Source of the DNA: JBBROS01 sp965213845
Lineage (GTDB): Bacteria > Pseudomonadota > Alphaproteobacteria > Acetobacterales > Acetobacteraceae
Length of the DNA stretch: 64,000 nucleotides
NCBI GenBank assembly: GCA_965213845.1
Contig: CBDCAI010000004.1
Coordinates: 1,054,001 to 1,118,000, forward strand
Reading direction: 5' to 3'
A program made the translations under genes and the position numbers. A model generated the notes under the pieces. That model was given only the letters and a program-made list of their open reading frames with translations. It did no database searches and had not been told where the DNA came from. Positions 26,343-35,507 of the stretch are shown one piece after another. How positions within the stretch are numbered: the first letter of the stretch is position 1; every line of letters begins with the position of its first letter.

Positions 26343-27202
26343 CAGCCGACCATGCCCGCACCCGCGACCCGGCGCGGGTCGAGCGCGTCGCGCAGCGCGT
26401 CGCCCAGCAGGTTGAAGCCGATCACGCTCAGCGAGATGGCCAGCCCCGGGAACACCGACATCCACCACTGCCCCGTGAACACATAGTTGCGGGCATCGGC
26501 CAGCATGCTGCCCCAGCTCGGGTTCGGCGGCTCCACGCCCAGGCCGATGAAGCTGAGCGACGCCTCGACGACGATGCCGACCGCGATCAGCAGCGTCGCC
26601 TGCACGATGACGGGGCCCAGGCAGTTCGGCAGCACGTCGCCCAGCAGGATGGCCAGGTCGCCGGCCCCCTGGGAGCGGCGGGCGACGACGTAGTCGGCCG
26701 CGACCTCCGACAGCGCGCCGCCATAAGTCACGCGCGCCAGCGGCGGCATGTAGAAGATGCCGATCAGCAGGATGAGCTTGGCCTCGTTCGGCAGCACGAG
26801 CGGCCCCAGCACGGTCGGGCCCACGCCCACGATGCCGACGACGGCGATGGCCCAGATCAGCAGCGGGATGGAGGCCAGCCCGTCCATGGCGCGCATCGCC
26901 ACCTGGCCCCACACGCCGCGATACCAGGCGGCCGTCAGCCCCAGCGAGCAGCCGCCCAGCACGCCGATGACGACGGCCACCACGCCCACCGCCAGCGACG
27001 GCCGGGCACCCCACAGCACGCGGCTCAGCATGTCCCGCCCGGTCTGATCCGTGCCCAGCCAGTGCAGCGCCCCCGGCGGCTGCAGCTTGGCCCGCAGATT
27101 GAGCGCCAGCGGGTCGAACGGCGCGATCCAGGGTGCCAGCAGCGCCAGGCCCACCACGCCGACGACGAGCGCCGCCCCCAGCCAGGCCGACCAATGCCTC
27201 AT
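26342..27202 (-). CDS. Peptide ABC transporter permease (DppC-like)
   Basis: A 286-residue inner-membrane permease. The N-terminal helix is followed by the conserved HWLGTDQTGRDMLSRVLWGARPSL, and the EAA-type loop that contacts the ATPases reads DYVVARRSQGAGDLAILLGDVLPNCLGP. The ending ISLSVIGFNLLGDALRDALDPR is diagnostic for DppC/OppC. It begins inside the end of the DppB-like gene (ATGA overlap), so both permeases should be made in equal amounts. Confidence 0.92.
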
Positions 27203-28161
27203 GCCGAAAGCCGGGGGTTCAGCACGCGATACAGCAGGTCCGCCACCAGGTTCGCCAGCAGGAAGATGGCGGTGATCACCAGCACGATCGCCTGGACCGT
27301 CAGGTAGTCGCGCTGAAAGATCGCCGACAGCAGGGCCCGGCTCATGCCCGCGATGTTGAACACCTGCTCCACGATCAGCGCCCAGCCGAACATGTAGCCG
27401 AACGACATGGCGGACACCGTCACGACGGGGCCCATCGCGTTCTTCAGCACATAGACCAGAACCCGGCGCCGCCCGATGCCCATGGCGCGCGCGGTGCGGA
27501 CCCAGTCCTGCTCCAGCGCATCCCCGACGGAGGCGCGGGTCATGCGGCTGATGATGGCCACGTAGTAGAACCCCACGGCAATGGTGGGCAGCACGAGGCT
27601 GCGCAGATGCAGCCACGCCCGCAGCGCCCATTCCGCCTGGACCCAAGGCTCCCGCCAGGGCACGAAGCTCCCGGGCGGCAGCCAGCGCAGGCCCACGGCG
27701 AACCAGCCGATCAGCAGCAGGCCGAGCCAGAACCCCGGCACGGAGACGCCGACGACCGCGATCAGGCGCGCCAGGTGGTCGATCCAGGTGCCGGGCCAGA
27801 AGGCCGAGACGATGCCGAGCGGGATGGCGAGCGCCAGCGCGAACAGGAAGCCGAGCACCACGAGCTCGAGCGTGATGGGGAAGGTGGCGGCCAGGCGCGG
27901 CCCGATCGGCGTGCCGTCGGCATAACTCTCGCCGAAGTCGCCCCGCGCCATGCCGGCGACCCAGCGCAGGTATTGCGTGGCCACGGGCTGGTCGAGGCCG
28001 TGATCCCGGTCGAAAGCCGCGACGTCCGATTCCGTGGCGTCGGGCCCTAGCACCACGCGGGCCGGCGAGACCGGGATGGCGCGCACCAGCGCGAACAGCA
28101 CGATGCTGACGATCGCCAGCATGATGAACGAGCCGGCGAGCCGGCCGGCGAAGCCGGACAT
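27199..28161 (-). CDS. Peptide ABC transporter permease (DppB-like)
   Basis: A 320-residue permease with six predicted helices. The N-terminal ALVRAIPVSPARVVLGPDATESDVAAF is the DppB/OppB pattern. The EAA loop is DWVRTARAMGIGRRRVLVYVLKNAMGPVVT, and the C-terminus ends DLLYRVLNPRLSA, the standard close for this family. It lies 8 bp downstream of the binding-protein gene. Confidence 0.92.
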   Translation of the reverse strand: MSGFAGRLAGSFIMLAIVSIVLFALVRAIPVSPARVVLGPDATESDVAAFDRDHGLDQPVATQYLRWVAGMARGDFGESYADGTPIGPRLAATFPITLELVVLGFLFALALAIPLGIVSAFWPGTWIDHLARLIAVVGVSVPGFWLGLLLIGWFAVGLRWLPPGSFVPWREPWVQAEWALRAWLHLRSLVLPTIAVGFYYVAIISRMTRASVGDALEQDWVRTARAMGIGRRRVLVYVLKNAMGPVVTVSAMSFGYMFGWALIVEQVFNIAGMSRALLSAIFQRDYLTVQAIVLVITAIFLLANLVADLLYRVLNPRLSA

Positions 28162-28169
28162 CGGGAGGG

Positions 28170-29714
28170 CTAGGCCGGCTTCACGTCGCGCGCCCAGATC
28201 GTCAGGCCGGTGTTGACCTGATAGTCGCCGATCGGCTGCCGCCAGGCGTTGGTGACGACGACGTAGCCCAGCCAGATGTGCGGGCAGGCCTCGGCCAATA
28301 TGGCCTGCATCTTCTGATAAAGCGGGTTCGCCACGGCCGGGTCGGTGGCGCGGTAGCTCTGCCGGAACAGCTCGGTCAGCGCCGGGTCGGACCAGTTGGA
28401 CGACTTCGCCTGCTGCCCGTCGGCCATGTAGCAGATGCCGATGTGGAAGGTGGGATCGCTGGGCGCCATCAGCGGCAACAGGGTCGCGACGTGGCTGCCG
28501 GCCGACATGGCGGATAGCGCCGTGGGCATCTCGACGCTGCGGATGTTCATCTTGATCCCGATTGCGGCCAGCATCGCCTGCATCACGACGGCCGCGTCGC
28601 GCGTGTCGATCAGATAAGGCGGGTTCGGCACCATGACGTCGAAGCTGGCGCCGGTCGGGTACTTGGACTTGGCGAGGTAGGCGCGGGCGCGGGCCGGGTC
28701 GTAGGACAGGGCGGCGTTGGCCTCCGGGTTGAACCAGGGCGCCTGCGCCGCGGCGGGCACGGCGGACGCGCTGACGGTGCCGTAGAACACCTCCTCGCAG
28801 ATCTTCTCGCGGTCGATCGCGCAGCTGACCGCCTTGCGGAAGTTCACGTCGTCGAACGGCGCGCGCAGCGTGTTGGTCTGCATGAAGTACAGGCCGCCCA
28901 GCGCCGTCTTGCGCCCCACCTCGATCCCAGGCGTGCCCGCCAGCTCCGTCAGCTGGTGCGGCGGCGGCGCGCTGATGATGTCGGCCTGGCCCGTCTGCAG
29001 GTAGGCGACGCGGGCGCTGTCCTCGGTGACGATGTTGGCGATCACCCGCGTCCAGGCCGGCACGCCACGGCGCCAGTACTTCGGGTTGCGGCGCACGACA
29101 AGGCGGTCGTTGGGCACCCACTCCATGAAGATCCCAGGCCCGGTGCCGACGCCGATGGGCGTGTTGGCGAAATACCGGTCGCCGTGCGCCTCGCGGCTGC
29201 CCTTGGGGAAGATGCCCATGAACTTGGTCTGGTACTGGAAGAACGGGCGCAGCGGCGTGCTGAACCGGAACACGACCCGGGTGGGGCTTTCCACCTCGAT
29301 GCCCGAGATCGGGCTGAAGATGGCACGGCGAAGCGACTTGTTGGCCGGGTTCAGCATGTAGTCGTAGCTGTACTTCACGTCCTCCGCCCCGAAGGCCGTG
29401 CCGTCGTGGAACTGAACGTCGTCCCGCAGGTCGAACGTCATGGTCAGCGCATCGTCCGACACGGTCGGCATGGCCCGCGCGAGGCACGGGACCGGGTTGC
29501 CGTCGAGGTCCACCTCCAGCAGGTTCTCGAACACTAGGTTGCTGATGGCCATGCCGTCATGGTTCGACGTCTGGATCGGGTCCATCGTCGACGGGTTGTT
29601 CGGCAGCGCGATGGTCAGCACCCCGTCGGCACCCAGGGCCAGGGTGGGGTCGAGCCACAGCGCGCCGGCTGCGCCCGCCGCCCCCGTCAGGATAGACCGT
29701 CGTCCGAGCGCCAT
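28170..29714 (-). CDS. Peptide ABC transporter substrate-binding protein
   Basis: A 514-residue SBP_bac_5 periplasmic protein. The N-terminus MALGRRSILTGAAGAAGALWLD is a twin-arginine-like signal. LPNNPSTMDPIQTSNHDGMAISNLVFENL and FDLRDDVQFHDGTAFGAEDVKYSYDYM are family hallmarks, and RKAVSCAIDREKICEEVFYG is the conserved central segment. The ATG is preferred over a GTG two codons upstream because AGGAG lies 9 nt before the ATG but only 3 nt before the GTG. It heads the dppBCDF-like genes and is the cargo-recognition subunit. Confidence 0.92.
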   Translation of the reverse strand: MALGRRSILTGAAGAAGALWLDPTLALGADGVLTIALPNNPSTMDPIQTSNHDGMAISNLVFENLLEVDLDGNPVPCLARAMPTVSDDALTMTFDLRDDVQFHDGTAFGAEDVKYSYDYMLNPANKSLRRAIFSPISGIEVESPTRVVFRFSTPLRPFFQYQTKFMGIFPKGSREAHGDRYFANTPIGVGTGPGIFMEWVPNDRLVVRRNPKYWRRGVPAWTRVIANIVTEDSARVAYLQTGQADIISAPPPHQLTELAGTPGIEVGRKTALGGLYFMQTNTLRAPFDDVNFRKAVSCAIDREKICEEVFYGTVSASAVPAAAQAPWFNPEANAALSYDPARARAYLAKSKYPTGASFDVMVPNPPYLIDTRDAAVVMQAMLAAIGIKMNIRSVEMPTALSAMSAGSHVATLLPLMAPSDPTFHIGICYMADGQQAKSSNWSDPALTELFRQSYRATDPAVANPLYQKMQAILAEACPHIWLGYVVVTNAWRQPIGDYQVNTGLTIWARDVKPA

Positions 29715-29716
29715 GG

Positions 29717-31105
29717 TCACAAGCTCCTGGTTCCAGCGGATGGAAGCACATCCCGTGCCGGCGCGCCCCCCGCAATCGTCTCGCCGGCCACGAGGCCCAG
29801 GGTGAAGGCGTGGCCGAGCCCGTTGCCGGGCAGGTAACCCGCCGCCCCATGGCCGGAGATCCCGGCGGCGGCGGCGCCTGCGGCCAGCAGGCCCGGAACG
29901 ACCCCCCCGCCCCGGCGCACCCGGGCCCGGCCGTCGATCAGCAGCCCGCCCTGCGTATGGGCCAGCGCACCGGTGACCCGGGCCGCGTAATACGGCGGCA
30001 CGAGCGGACGCAGCGCCACGCGGCGGCCATGCGGGTCCGGCGCGCCGGCGACGATCGCGGCATAGTCCAGCAGGCTCCGATGCAGCGCCTCCGGCGGCAG
30101 CCGGAATGCGGCGGCCAACCCCGCCTCGTCCACCCGTTCCACCACGACGCCGCGGGCGAGGCAGGCGCGGTAGGTGCTGAGCTGGCGGCCTTCCTCGTGA
30201 ATGCGGCCGTCGAAGATCTCGATGGCGGTGCCGCCCGGCTGGGCCAGGACGAAGGCGCCGAACTCCGACGGACCCATGCTCTCGTCGGCGAAGCGCTCGC
30301 CCCGGGCATTGACCAGCATGGCGCCGAACGAGGTGAGGCCGGGCCCGAGGCGCCCCAGACCGTCCGGGATCGTGTGCCCCTGGCCCTGGTAGCTGTCCAT
30401 GAAGGCCAGCGTGCCACCCAGGCGGCTGCCCCAGTGATGCGCGCGGCCGTCGTTCGGCCCGACGCCGATATAGACGGCGCCCGCGATCTCCGGGACGTGG
30501 CGGGCCAGCATGCCGGCCTGGGCGCCGAAGCCGCCCGAGGCCAGCAAAGTCCAGCCGGCGTGCAGCGGGCCCTGGCTGGTGTCGGCGCCGATCACGCGTG
30601 CACCGCCGGGTTCGGCGCCGGGTTCGGTGATCAACCCGGAGGCGTCGGCCGCGACGACCGTGATGGACGGGGTGCGGGCCACGGCGCCGAACAGCAGGGC
30701 CGCCAGCCCGGCGCCGCCCTCCGGGTGCGCCTCGTGCAGGCGGGGGGCGCTGTGACCGGGGATGTCGAGGCCGGGCAGGTGGCGGACGGCGAAGCCGAGA
30801 CGGTCGGCGAAGAAGTGGGCGAGGTCGGCGGAACGAGCGGTCACGCGGTCGACGATGACCGGGTCCACCGCGCCCCCGGCTTTCTCATGGATGTCCCGGG
30901 ACCACTGCGCGGGCCCGTCCTCCGTTCCGTTGGCCTGCTGGAAGCGCGTCCCGGCGGCGGAGAACAGGCCGCTGCTGGCCACCAGGTTGGACGCGCGGGC
31001 GCCGTGCGGGTCCACCAGCGCCACCCGGGCCCCCTGGTCGGCGGCGCGCAGGGCGGCCACCATGCCGGCGGCGCCTGCGCCCAGGACGATCCCATCGAAC
31101 GTCAT
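29717..31105 (-). CDS. FAD-dependent oxidoreductase, fumarate reductase/KSTD type
   Basis: A 462-residue flavoprotein of the FAD_binding_2 family (fumarate reductase, ketosteroid dehydrogenase, tricarballylate dehydrogenase). The FAD fold starts GAGAAGMVAALRAADQGARVALVD. HTQGGLLIDGRARV and GHGAAGYLPGNGLGHAFTLGLVAGE near the C-terminus are conserved cofactor segments. There is no signal peptide or haem domain, so it is a soluble cytoplasmic dehydrogenase or reductase. Its stop lies 2 bp from the binding-protein start, making it the first gene of the importer operon; its job is presumably oxidation or reduction of the imported compound. Confidence 0.85.
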   Translation of the reverse strand: MTFDGIVLGAGAAGMVAALRAADQGARVALVDPHGARASNLVASSGLFSAAGTRFQQANGTEDGPAQWSRDIHEKAGGAVDPVIVDRVTARSADLAHFFADRLGFAVRHLPGLDIPGHSAPRLHEAHPEGGAGLAALLFGAVARTPSITVVAADASGLITEPGAEPGGARVIGADTSQGPLHAGWTLLASGGFGAQAGMLARHVPEIAGAVYIGVGPNDGRAHHWGSRLGGTLAFMDSYQGQGHTIPDGLGRLGPGLTSFGAMLVNARGERFADESMGPSEFGAFVLAQPGGTAIEIFDGRIHEEGRQLSTYRACLARGVVVERVDEAGLAAAFRLPPEALHRSLLDYAAIVAGAPDPHGRRVALRPLVPPYYAARVTGALAHTQGGLLIDGRARVRRGGGVVPGLLAAGAAAAGISGHGAAGYLPGNGLGHAFTLGLVAGETIAGGAPARDVLPSAGTRSL

Positions 31106-31134
31106 TCAGCCCCTCTTCCGATATGGAGCATCGC

Positions 31135-31596
31135 ATGTCCCACGAGCAACGCCTGTCTGCCCTCGGCCTGGTACTGCCGCCCCCGTTCAAGGACGAGGCC
31201 AACCGCGTGCGCGCCCTGCGCTCCCAGGGCATGATCTACATGAGCGGGCATGGGCCGCTGGGCGAGAACAACGTGCCGCTCGTGATGGGCAAGCTAGGCC
31301 GCGAACTCTCGATCGAGCAAGGGCGCGCGGCGGCACGGCTGGCCGGGCTGGCGACGCTGGGCACGCTGCGGCACTTCCTCGGCACGCTCGACGGGGTGGC
31401 CCGGTGCGTGCGCGTGGTCGGGTTCGTCAACTGCGCGCCGGGCTTCAATCGGCCGTCGGAGGTGCTGCACGGCTTCTCGGACCTGATGGTGGAGGTGTTC
31501 GGCGAGGCCGGGCGCCACACCCGCTCGGCGATCGGGGTCGCGGAGCTGTACAGCGACATCCCGATCGAGGTCGAGGCGCTGTTCGAGGCGGCCTGA
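31135..31596 (+). CDS. RidA/YjgF/Endoribonuclease L-PSP family protein
   Basis: A 153-residue RidA-like protein. RSQGMIYMSGHGPLGENN, the central LRHFLGTLDGVARCVRVVGFVNCAPGFN and GRHTRSAIGVAELYSDIPIEVEALFEA are the family segments; this is the longer atypical subgroup. Canonical RidA hydrolyses reactive imines and enamines using an active-site arginine, and R134 in HTRSAIG is a plausible equivalent. GGAG at 31125-31128 fixes the second ATG. It diverges from the flavoprotein gene with only 29 bp between the start codons, so the two are likely co-regulated. Confidence 0.87.
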   Translation: MSHEQRLSALGLVLPPPFKDEANRVRALRSQGMIYMSGHGPLGENNVPLVMGKLGRELSIEQGRAAARLAGLATLGTLRHFLGTLDGVARCVRVVGFVNCAPGFNRPSEVLHGFSDLMVEVFGEAGRHTRSAIGVAELYSDIPIEVEALFEAA

Positions 31597-31683
31597 CGAG
31601 AGGCTTCATCACGGGACCGTGTTGTGTTAGGCTGGTTGTCACAGGACCGCCCCAGCGCGGCGCAGCCAGAAGGAAGCCGAGCC

Positions 31684-33678
31684 GTGGACAGCACAGCCAG
31701 GATCGTCCGACCCGACCTCACGGATTCGGCCATGACGGACCCCACTGCGGATGCGGACCAGACGGACGGCTATGGCGGCGTCTACACGCCCGACACGCTC
31801 GACAGCTACCCGCTCGCCGCGACGGCCAACTCCGGCGGCACGAGCACCAGCACGTCCAACGCAGGCCCGGTCAGCCCCTCGCAGGCGACGGAGGTCGCGT
31901 TCATCACCGGGGTGAACGCGAGCGGCGTGATCGTCGCCACCAGCTTCCATACGTGGAACGACGACAACCCGGCGACCTACAACACCAGCTCCAACGCGTT
32001 CAAATGGGGTGCGAGCAGCACGGCAGGCACGGCGGGCGGCACGCTGGACTACTACTTCGACCCCGCGGCCAACTGGACCCCGGCCGAACAGATCGCCTTG
32101 CGCTCGGGGCTCTCGCTATGGGCCTCCGTCGCGAACGTCAGCTTCGTGGAGACGGCGACGTCCAGCGCGGCGAACCTGACGTTCAAGCGCGGCTCCGACG
32201 GCAACGCCTATGAAAGCTCGTCCACGTTCAACCACGCGCCGGGAACGAACCACCTGTCGAACCCCGCTGCGGGGTCGTTCATCTCGATCGACACCAGCGT
32301 GGCCGGCTTCGGTCCGCTGGGCTCCTACAGCCAGAGCGGCGGCTACCCGATCCAGGTCGTGACGCACGAGGAGGGGCATTTCCTCGGGCTCGGCCATGGG
32401 GGCGCCTATAACGGCAACGTCAACTCGGCGACGCAGCAGTTCAGCGCGTTCGACAGCCGGGAATGGTCGATCATGTCGTATATCGATCCGTCGGACACGT
32501 CGGCCGAGTACTACAGCAGCTACACCGTCAGCGGCACGAACTGGAACGGCCACCAGGCGACCACCTGGATGCCGCTCGACATCCTCTCGATCCAGCAGCT
32601 GTATGGCGTGGCGGTCAGCACCCCGCTGTCGGGCGGGCAGGTGTTCGGGTTCGGAACCAACATCACCGGGGACCTGCAGCAGTATTTCGACTTCACGATG
32701 AACACGAGCCCGGTCATCACGCTGTGGGACAAGGGGACGGGCAACACGCTGAACCTGTCGGGCTATTCGACCGGCAGCACCGTCAACCTGAACGCGGGCA
32801 CGTTCAGCAGCTTCGATTCCATGACGAACAACCTGGCGATCGCCTACAACACGCTGATCGACACGACGGTCGGCGGATCCGGCGACGACAACTTCACGGT
32901 GAATGCCGACGCCGACACGATCGATGGCGGCGGCGGCACCAACACGGTGGTGTTCTCGGGCGCGCGGGCCGCGTACACGCTGAGCAAGTCGGGCGCGACC
33001 GTCGTCGTGACCAACACCAGCACGGCGATCGCCGACATGCTGTCCAACATCCAGACGCTGATGTTCAGCGACCAGTCGGTCCAGACCAGCTCGATCGCCT
33101 GCTACGTCGCGGGCACCTCGATCGAGACGGAGCGGGGGCCGGTCGCGGTCGAGACCCTGGCGATCGGCGATCACGTGCTGACCGTCTCCGGCGTGTACCG
33201 GGCCATCCGCTGGATCGGCCGGCGCAGCTATGGCGGCCGCTTCCTGACCGCCAACCCGGCGTTGCAGCCGGTGCGCTTCCGCGCCGGCAGCCTGGGCACC
33301 GACAGCCAGGGCGGCAGCCTGCCGCGGCGGGACCTTCTGGTGTCGCAGCGGCACGCGATGTTCCTGGATGGCGTGCTGATCCCGGCGACCTGCCTCGTGA
33401 ACGGGCAGGGGATCGTGCAGGAGCGGACGCTCCGCCAGGTCGAGTACATCCATATCGAGCTGGACCGGCACGACGTGCTGCTGGCCGAGGGTGCGGCCTC
33501 CGAGACGTTCCTCGACGACAGCAGCCGCGGCGCCTTCCAGAACGCTGCCGAGTTCGCAACCCTGTATCCGGACGCGCCGCCGGCCGGGCGGTTCTGCGCC
33601 CGCCTGGTGGAGGACGGCATGACGCTCGAGCGGGTCCGGCGCCGCCTGGTCGCCGTCAGGGCCCAGGCAGCCGCCTGA
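31684..33678 (+). CDS. Serralysin-like M10 metalloprotease with C-terminal Hint domain
   Basis: A 664-residue protein. The zinc motif is HEEGHFLGLGH (H228, E229, H232, H238), and SIMSY about 40 residues later is the Met-turn, so the catalytic domain is M10/serralysin-like. A serralysin C-terminal segment (about residues 320-470) has one degenerate RTX turn, GGSGDDNF. From C473 (ACYVAGTSIETERGPVAVETLAIGDHVLT) a Hint_2-type hedgehog/intein domain runs to about residue 610, including the block LLVSQRHAMFLDGVLIPA. No Sec signal is seen, so export would be by a type I system, but no exporter genes adjoin. The GTG start is chosen for the AAGGAAG ribosome site at about 31671-31677. Confidence 0.88.
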   Translation: MDSTARIVRPDLTDSAMTDPTADADQTDGYGGVYTPDTLDSYPLAATANSGGTSTSTSNAGPVSPSQATEVAFITGVNASGVIVATSFHTWNDDNPATYNTSSNAFKWGASSTAGTAGGTLDYYFDPAANWTPAEQIALRSGLSLWASVANVSFVETATSSAANLTFKRGSDGNAYESSSTFNHAPGTNHLSNPAAGSFISIDTSVAGFGPLGSYSQSGGYPIQVVTHEEGHFLGLGHGGAYNGNVNSATQQFSAFDSREWSIMSYIDPSDTSAEYYSSYTVSGTNWNGHQATTWMPLDILSIQQLYGVAVSTPLSGGQVFGFGTNITGDLQQYFDFTMNTSPVITLWDKGTGNTLNLSGYSTGSTVNLNAGTFSSFDSMTNNLAIAYNTLIDTTVGGSGDDNFTVNADADTIDGGGGTNTVVFSGARAAYTLSKSGATVVVTNTSTAIADMLSNIQTLMFSDQSVQTSSIACYVAGTSIETERGPVAVETLAIGDHVLTVSGVYRAIRWIGRRSYGGRFLTANPALQPVRFRAGSLGTDSQGGSLPRRDLLVSQRHAMFLDGVLIPATCLVNGQGIVQERTLRQVEYIHIELDRHDVLLAEGAASETFLDDSSRGAFQNAAEFATLYPDAPPAGRFCARLVEDGMTLERVRRRLVAVRAQAAA

Positions 33679-33687
33679 CAGGGCCCA

Positions 33688-34074
33688 TCATCGGGGCGGG
33701 CGGTGCCCGAGCGGCGGCAGGCGCCGGCTGCTGACGAAACCGAAGGCGATCCCGGTCTGCGTCACCCGGAGGCGCTTCTCGGCCTTCATCGGAATCGGGA
33801 TCTTGGCCGCGATGCAGTAGGCGATCAGAAGCGCCGCCAGCTCCCCCTCGCACAGTAGCCGCTCCGGCACCACGCCCCCATACCCCAGCTCCACCGCGTT
33901 CACCGGCGGGCGCAGCCCCACCGACGTCACGACCGCACCGGAGGGCAGACCCAGGATCGCGACCCCCACGCTCTCGGCAGCCGCGCGCAACGCGATCGGC
34001 GTGAACTCGATCACCCGGGAATCCGTGATCGCGCTGGCGGACGACGTGTCGCCCAAGGCATCCCGAGAGTTCAT
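33688..34074 (-). CDS. Hypothetical protein
   Basis: A 128-residue protein I do not recognise. Its composition is protein-like: mixed hydrophobic and polar residues, segments such as RVIEFTPIALRAAAESVGVAILGLPSGAVV and a more basic C-terminal tail, without the Arg/Pro excess of antisense frames here. There is no signal peptide or clear membrane helix. It has no obvious ribosome site, which lowers confidence in this start. It follows the deoxyribosyltransferase gene by 34 bp and faces the end of the metalloprotease gene at 9 bp. Confidence 0.6.
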   Translation of the reverse strand: MNSRDALGDTSSASAITDSRVIEFTPIALRAAAESVGVAILGLPSGAVVTSVGLRPPVNAVELGYGGVVPERLLCEGELAALLIAYCIAAKIPIPMKAEKRLRVTQTGIAFGFVSSRRLPPLGHRPPR

Positions 34075-34091
34075 GCCGCAAAACTACCGCC

Positions 34092-34110
34092 AACGGGTTG
34101 CGAACGGGTT
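34092..34110. promoter_or_regulatory. Direct repeat AACGGGTT x2, 11 bp apart
   Basis: Two identical AACGGGTT octamers start 11 bp apart, about one helical turn, in the 34-bp gap upstream of the hypothetical gene. They could be a protein-binding site. No regulator is known for them and chance cannot be excluded. Confidence 0.35.
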
Positions 34111-34669
34111 AACGCAACAAAGCGGCCCGCGCCGCCGCCAGGCAACGCTCGAAGGGGTCGGCCCGCTCGCCACCACCCACGACCGGAAGCGGCACCATCA
34201 ACGTCCGACCGGCCCGGCGCAGGGCCGACGAGATCATCAGGTTGTCGGCCAGGCCGAAATCCTCGATCTCGGCCCCGTCCGGGTCGAACCAGCGCCCGTC
34301 CGGGCCGGCATGGGCGCCCGGCAGGGCAGCGACGGTCCGTGCGCGCAGCAGCGCCGCCGTGTGCGAATAGGCGAAGGCGGGCCGGCCGAGCGCCGTCATG
34401 AACCCCAGCTCGAACACGGTCCCCGGATCCGCGCTGGGGCCGCGGAACGGCGTGAGGTCGGCCACCACCAGGTCCGCCTGCAGCATGCGGGCCCGGTTCG
34501 CGTCGTAGATGAGGTCGGCCACCGCCTCGGGCGACGCCGCCACGGGCAGCGCCCCGTCCAGCGGGTGCAGCGGCGTGAAGCCGTACTCCCGGCACAGCGC
34601 GCGCTTGCGGTCCGCGATGGCCGGCGCGTCGGGGAAGAAGATGTCGGGCCCCGCGAGATACAGGTTCAT
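34109..34669 (-). CDS. Nucleoside 2-deoxyribosyltransferase
   Basis: A 186-residue enzyme of the nucleoside deoxyribosyltransferase family. MNLYLAGPDIFFPDA is the canonical N-terminus. The central block DANRARMLQADLVVADLTPFRGPSADPGTVFELGFMTALG contains the acidic pair and the catalytic glutamate, here E87. The enzyme cleaves or exchanges the glycosidic bond of 2'-deoxynucleosides (purine salvage or removal of modified dNMPs). The internal ATG at 34669 is used because the preceding in-frame codons lack family similarity. It is divergent from the GST gene across about 170 bp that holds no convincing site. Confidence 0.88.
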   Translation of the reverse strand: MNLYLAGPDIFFPDAPAIADRKRALCREYGFTPLHPLDGALPVAASPEAVADLIYDANRARMLQADLVVADLTPFRGPSADPGTVFELGFMTALGRPAFAYSHTAALLRARTVAALPGAHAGPDGRWFDPDGAEIEDFGLADNLMISSALRRAGRTLMVPLPVVGGGERADPFERCLAAARAALLR

Positions 34670-34841
34670 GACGCGACGGACTGCATGGTTCGGCCTTGAC
34701 CTGTCCCGGGTTCTTCTGCTGGACACGCGGCCGACGTGGACGTTTCACGGAGGTGCGCGTGGCTCATCGTTCGGCCGGTCGATCCGGTGCCGTTGCTTAT
34801 CCGGTGGCCGCAGGCACGTCCACTGCCGGGGGCGCCGCCCC

Positions 34842-35477
34842 ATGCTGAGGCTGATCAGCGCCACGCCCAGCCCCTATGCCCGCAAGGTGCGGATCGCGCT
34901 GGCCGAGAAAGGCATCCCCTTCGAGCTGCTGACCGAGGTGCCGTGGGACGGCACGACGCAGACGCCGCAGCACAACCCGCTGGAAAAGCTGCCGGTGCTG
35001 CTGCTGGACGACGGCGACAGCGTCTATGAGTCGCGCTTCATCCTGGAATGGATCGAGGCGAAGCTGCCGGGCCCCCCGATGCTGCCGGACGGGCTGGACG
35101 ACCGGCTGTTCGCCCGCCGGGTGGAGGTGGTATCCGACGGCGTGTGCGACGCGCTGGTGCAGCTGTTCATCGAGCGGCACCGCCCGGCCGAGCAGCAAAG
35201 CCCCGAGTGGAAGGCCCGGCAGATGCGCAAGGTCGACGGCGGCATGCGCGCCCTGGCCGGCTGGGCGGGCACCCGCACCTTCATCGTCGGCGACCGGTTC
35301 GGCCTGGCCGACATCGCCGCGGGCACGGTCTGCCGCTACCTCGACGTGCGCTTCCCCGACTATCCCTGGCGCACCGACCACCCGCACCTGGCTGCCTACA
35401 GCGACCGGATGGAGCAGCGGGACTCGTTCCGCGGCAGCGTCCCGGTGCCGCAGGTGATCAGCGACAAGGTGGTCTGA
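34842..35477 (+). CDS. Glutathione S-transferase family protein
   Basis: A 211-residue GST. The N-terminal thioredoxin fold (residues 1-80) has LISATPSPYARKVRIALAEKGIPFEL, and the glutathione gamma-glutamyl site is YESRFILEWIE. The helical C-terminal domain has FIVGDRFGLADIAAGTVCRYLDVRFPDY with the conserved N-capping aspartate. The SPYARKV start is typical of the bacterial groups that use a serine or cysteine near the thiol. Conjugation or reduction of an unknown electrophile is expected. It converges on the beta-propeller gene, 14 bp away. Confidence 0.9.
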   Translation: MLRLISATPSPYARKVRIALAEKGIPFELLTEVPWDGTTQTPQHNPLEKLPVLLLDDGDSVYESRFILEWIEAKLPGPPMLPDGLDDRLFARRVEVVSDGVCDALVQLFIERHRPAEQQSPEWKARQMRKVDGGMRALAGWAGTRTFIVGDRFGLADIAAGTVCRYLDVRFPDYPWRTDHPHLAAYSDRMEQRDSFRGSVPVPQVISDKVV

Positions 35478-35484
35478 GCAACCC

Positions 35485-35507
35485 CGGCCCCTTACCGGGC
35501 GGGGCCG
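35485..35507. terminator. Hairpin between convergent GST and propeller genes
   Basis: CGGCCCC (35485-35491) pairs with GGGGCCG (35501-35507) across a 9-nt loop, covering the short gap between the two stops. There is no T-tract, but the position suits a bidirectional terminator. Confidence 0.4.

Noticed and set aside
31624..31683. Longer start (GTG at 31624) for the metalloprotease
   Set aside because: It has no ribosome site and adds an unconserved segment; the GTG at 31684 has AAGGAAG at suitable spacing.
34670..34841. Small gene or riboswitch in the deoxyribosyltransferase/GST gap
   Set aside because: No protein-like frame, no ribosome site and no recognisable structured motif.
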